Notes under the pieces: model-generated | Databases searched by the model: none | What the model saw: only the letters and a program-made list of their open reading frames with translations | What the model was told of the DNA's origin: nothing | Source: Pantoea sp. A4 | GTDB lineage: Bacteria > Pseudomonadota > Gammaproteobacteria > Enterobacterales > Enterobacteriaceae | DNA length: 64,000 nt | Direction of reading: 5' to 3' | Assembly (NCBI RefSeq): GCF_000295955.2 | Contig: NZ_ALXE01000002.1 | Span: 25,111-89,110 of the forward strand | Part shown: positions 63,280 to 64,000 of the stretch, in pieces | How the letters are laid out: every line of letters begins with the position of its first letter | Numbering within the stretch: the first letter of the stretch is position 1 | Position numbers and translations under genes: made by a program

Positions 63280-63465
63280 ATGCTTATTCTAACTCGTCGA
63301 GTTGGTGAAACCCTCATGATTGGCGATGAGGTGACTGTAACGGTGCTGGGAGTGAAGGGTAACCAGGTTCGCATTGGTGTGAATGCGCCGAAAGAGGTTT
63401 CTGTGCATCGTGAAGAAATCTACCAGCGCATTCAGGCTGAAAAAACTCAGCAAACGAGTTACTAA
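63280..63465 (+). CDS. csrA: Carbon storage regulator CsrA
   Basis: CsrA is the global RNA-binding post-transcriptional regulator antagonised by CsrB. The 61-residue protein ([40 protein letters not shown], then the RNA-contact [11 protein letters not shown]) equals the E. coli one in length and core sequence; only the last residues vary. AAGGAGCAAAGA precedes the ATG at 63280, and this GGA overlaps a likely CsrA autoregulation site. Its sponge RNA csrB is at 3500 and the kinase BarA at 6701. Confidence 0.98.
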   Translation: MLILTRRVGETLMIGDEVTVTVLGVKGNQVRIGVNAPKEVSVHREEIYQRIQAEKTQQTSY

Positions 63466-63478
63466 CTCCCCCCTTTTT

Positions 63479-63504
63479 AGCGCCTCGTTTCTTAGCGAGG
63501 CGCT
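63479..63504 (+). terminator. Hairpin after csrA
   Basis: A 9-bp stem AGCGCCTCG / CGAGGCGCT with an eight-base loop, 13 bases after the csrA stop, without a strong T-run. The remaining gap 63505-63881 is T-rich on the + strand and holds no convincing gene, only the tRNA promoter. Confidence 0.6.
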
Positions 63505-63789
63505 GCCTCTAATGCGTTCTTTCTTCTTCTGCTTGTCCTGCTTTTCGCTAACCCGGCTTCTTTTCATCCATTTTCCTCACTGCTTTTTATGCCGCTAGAC
63601 GTCATTTTCTGTTTTTCAGGCTGTTTTTTTTCTCTCTATCGTTTGTCAGGCAGCGTTCTCGCTCGCTTTTTTTGATCTGAGATCATCGCTTAAAGGGGGC
63701 TTTTCCGTTGATAAATCACTCTTTTTGCCTTTAATCTGCTCAAATTGAGTGTCATTTGTGCAAACGAATAAAAAGGCGAAAAAATTTGT

Positions 63790-63817
63790 TTGACTTATAA
63801 GTACCAGAAAGTAATAT
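63790..63817 (+). promoter_or_regulatory. Predicted sigma-70 promoter of the tRNA operon
   Basis: TTGACT (63790-63795) and TAATAT (63812-63817) with a 16-bp spacer, followed by GTGCGCCACGC, a GC-rich discriminator typical of stringently controlled stable RNA promoters. It lies about 55 bp before the tRNA-Ser. Confidence 0.75.
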
Positions 63818-63881
63818 GTGCGCCACGCAGTGCCGATGAGCAGAAACAAAGTTCAGAAGCACAGGCAGTAAGAAAGCGTAA

Positions 63882-63974
63882 GGTGAGGTGGCCGAGAGGC
63901 TGAAGGCGCTCCCCTGCTAAGGGAGTATGCGGTCAAAAGCTGCATCCGGGGTTCGAATCCCCGCCTCACCGCCA
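63882..63974 (+). tRNA. serV: tRNA-Ser (anticodon GCU)
   Basis: A 93-nt gene with acceptor stem GGTGAGG/CCTCACC, an encoded CCA end, anticodon GCT in the loop CTGCTAA, and the long variable arm of class II tRNAs. It matches E. coli serV, which also follows csrA. Confidence 0.97.
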
Positions 63975-63984
63975 TTTTCTCGAT

Positions 63985-64000
63985 GCATCCATAGCTCAGC
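63985..64000 (+). tRNA. Start of a second tRNA, probably tRNA-Arg (cut by window edge)
   Basis: The last 16 bases, GCATCCATAGCTCAGC, are the acceptor and D-stem start of a tRNA. In E. coli the gene after serV is argV, which begins GCATCCGTAGCTCAGC. The anticodon is outside the window. Confidence 0.7.

Overview
The window is a chromosomal segment from an enterobacterium of the order Enterobacterales. Gene order follows the E. coli xni-to-serV segment: ppnN, queF, syd, csrB, yqcC, truC, yqcA, barA, rlmD, relA, mazG, pyrG, eno, queE, queD, cysJIH, iap, cysDNC, ygbE, ftsB, ispDF, truD, surE, pcm, nlpD, rpoS, mutS, then mltB, pncC, recA, recX, alaS, csrA, tRNA-Ser. Departures from E. coli are a glycerate kinase before barA, cysG fused onto the front of cysDNC, a YciI-like gene after iap, tam between mltB and pncC, and a large insertion between mutS and mltB. 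These fit an Erwinia/Pantoea-like member (Erwiniaceae), but the genus is an inference.

Region 1 (1-13 kb) holds nucleotide, queuosine and stringent-response genes. It also carries the csrB small RNA, with a 28-bp perfect palindrome of the UvrY/SirA type about 180 bp upstream. The BarA kinase (6.7-9.4 kb) and CsrA (63.3 kb) are here too, so only uvrY is missing from the BarA-UvrY-CsrB-CsrA circuit. Region 2 (13-32 kb) has mazG-pyrG-eno, queE/queD, the sulfate assimilation genes in two blocks (cysJIH and cysGDNC), iap, and ftsB-ispD-ispF. Two copies of an 84-nt fold-back repeat lie after relA and cysH; their inner hairpin shows a compensatory base-pair change. A 200-bp tandem repeat follows the second copy. 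The iap product appears to have lost its catalytic glutamates. Region 3 (32-39 kb) is truD-surE-pcm-nlpD-rpoS and the convergent mutS.

Region 4 (39.4-55.9 kb) is the notable part: an AT-rich island carrying a compact type III secretion system with Hrc/Hrp1 logic, like that of plant-associated Pseudomonas and Erwinia, but diverged and stripped down. It encodes SctI, J, L, W, V, D, N, O, Qa, Qb, R, S, T, U and C, two small candidate needle/pilus proteins, a small lipoprotein and a candidate SctK. It has its own regulators: an HrpS-like sigma-54 activator and an HrpL-like ECF sigma factor. The sequence supports a complete cascade. A perfect-spacing -24/-12 promoter (TGGCAC-N5-TTGCT) lies just upstream of the ECF sigma gene. 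Three copies of TGAACT-N15-NCAC, an hrp-box variant, precede the lipoprotein-sctIJL, sctW-to-sctU and pilin-sctC transcription units. Two core genes are frameshifted: sctN by an apparent 2-bp loss in a CT repeat, and sctU by one extra T in a T8 run. Decay, slippage-based expression and sequencing error all remain possible. No ruler (SctP), translocon, effector or HrpXY two-component genes are seen.

Region 5 (56-64 kb) returns to the core genome: mltB, tam, pncC, recA with a LexA box in its promoter, recX, alaS, csrA, tRNA-Ser(GCU) and the first bases of a second tRNA, probably Arg.
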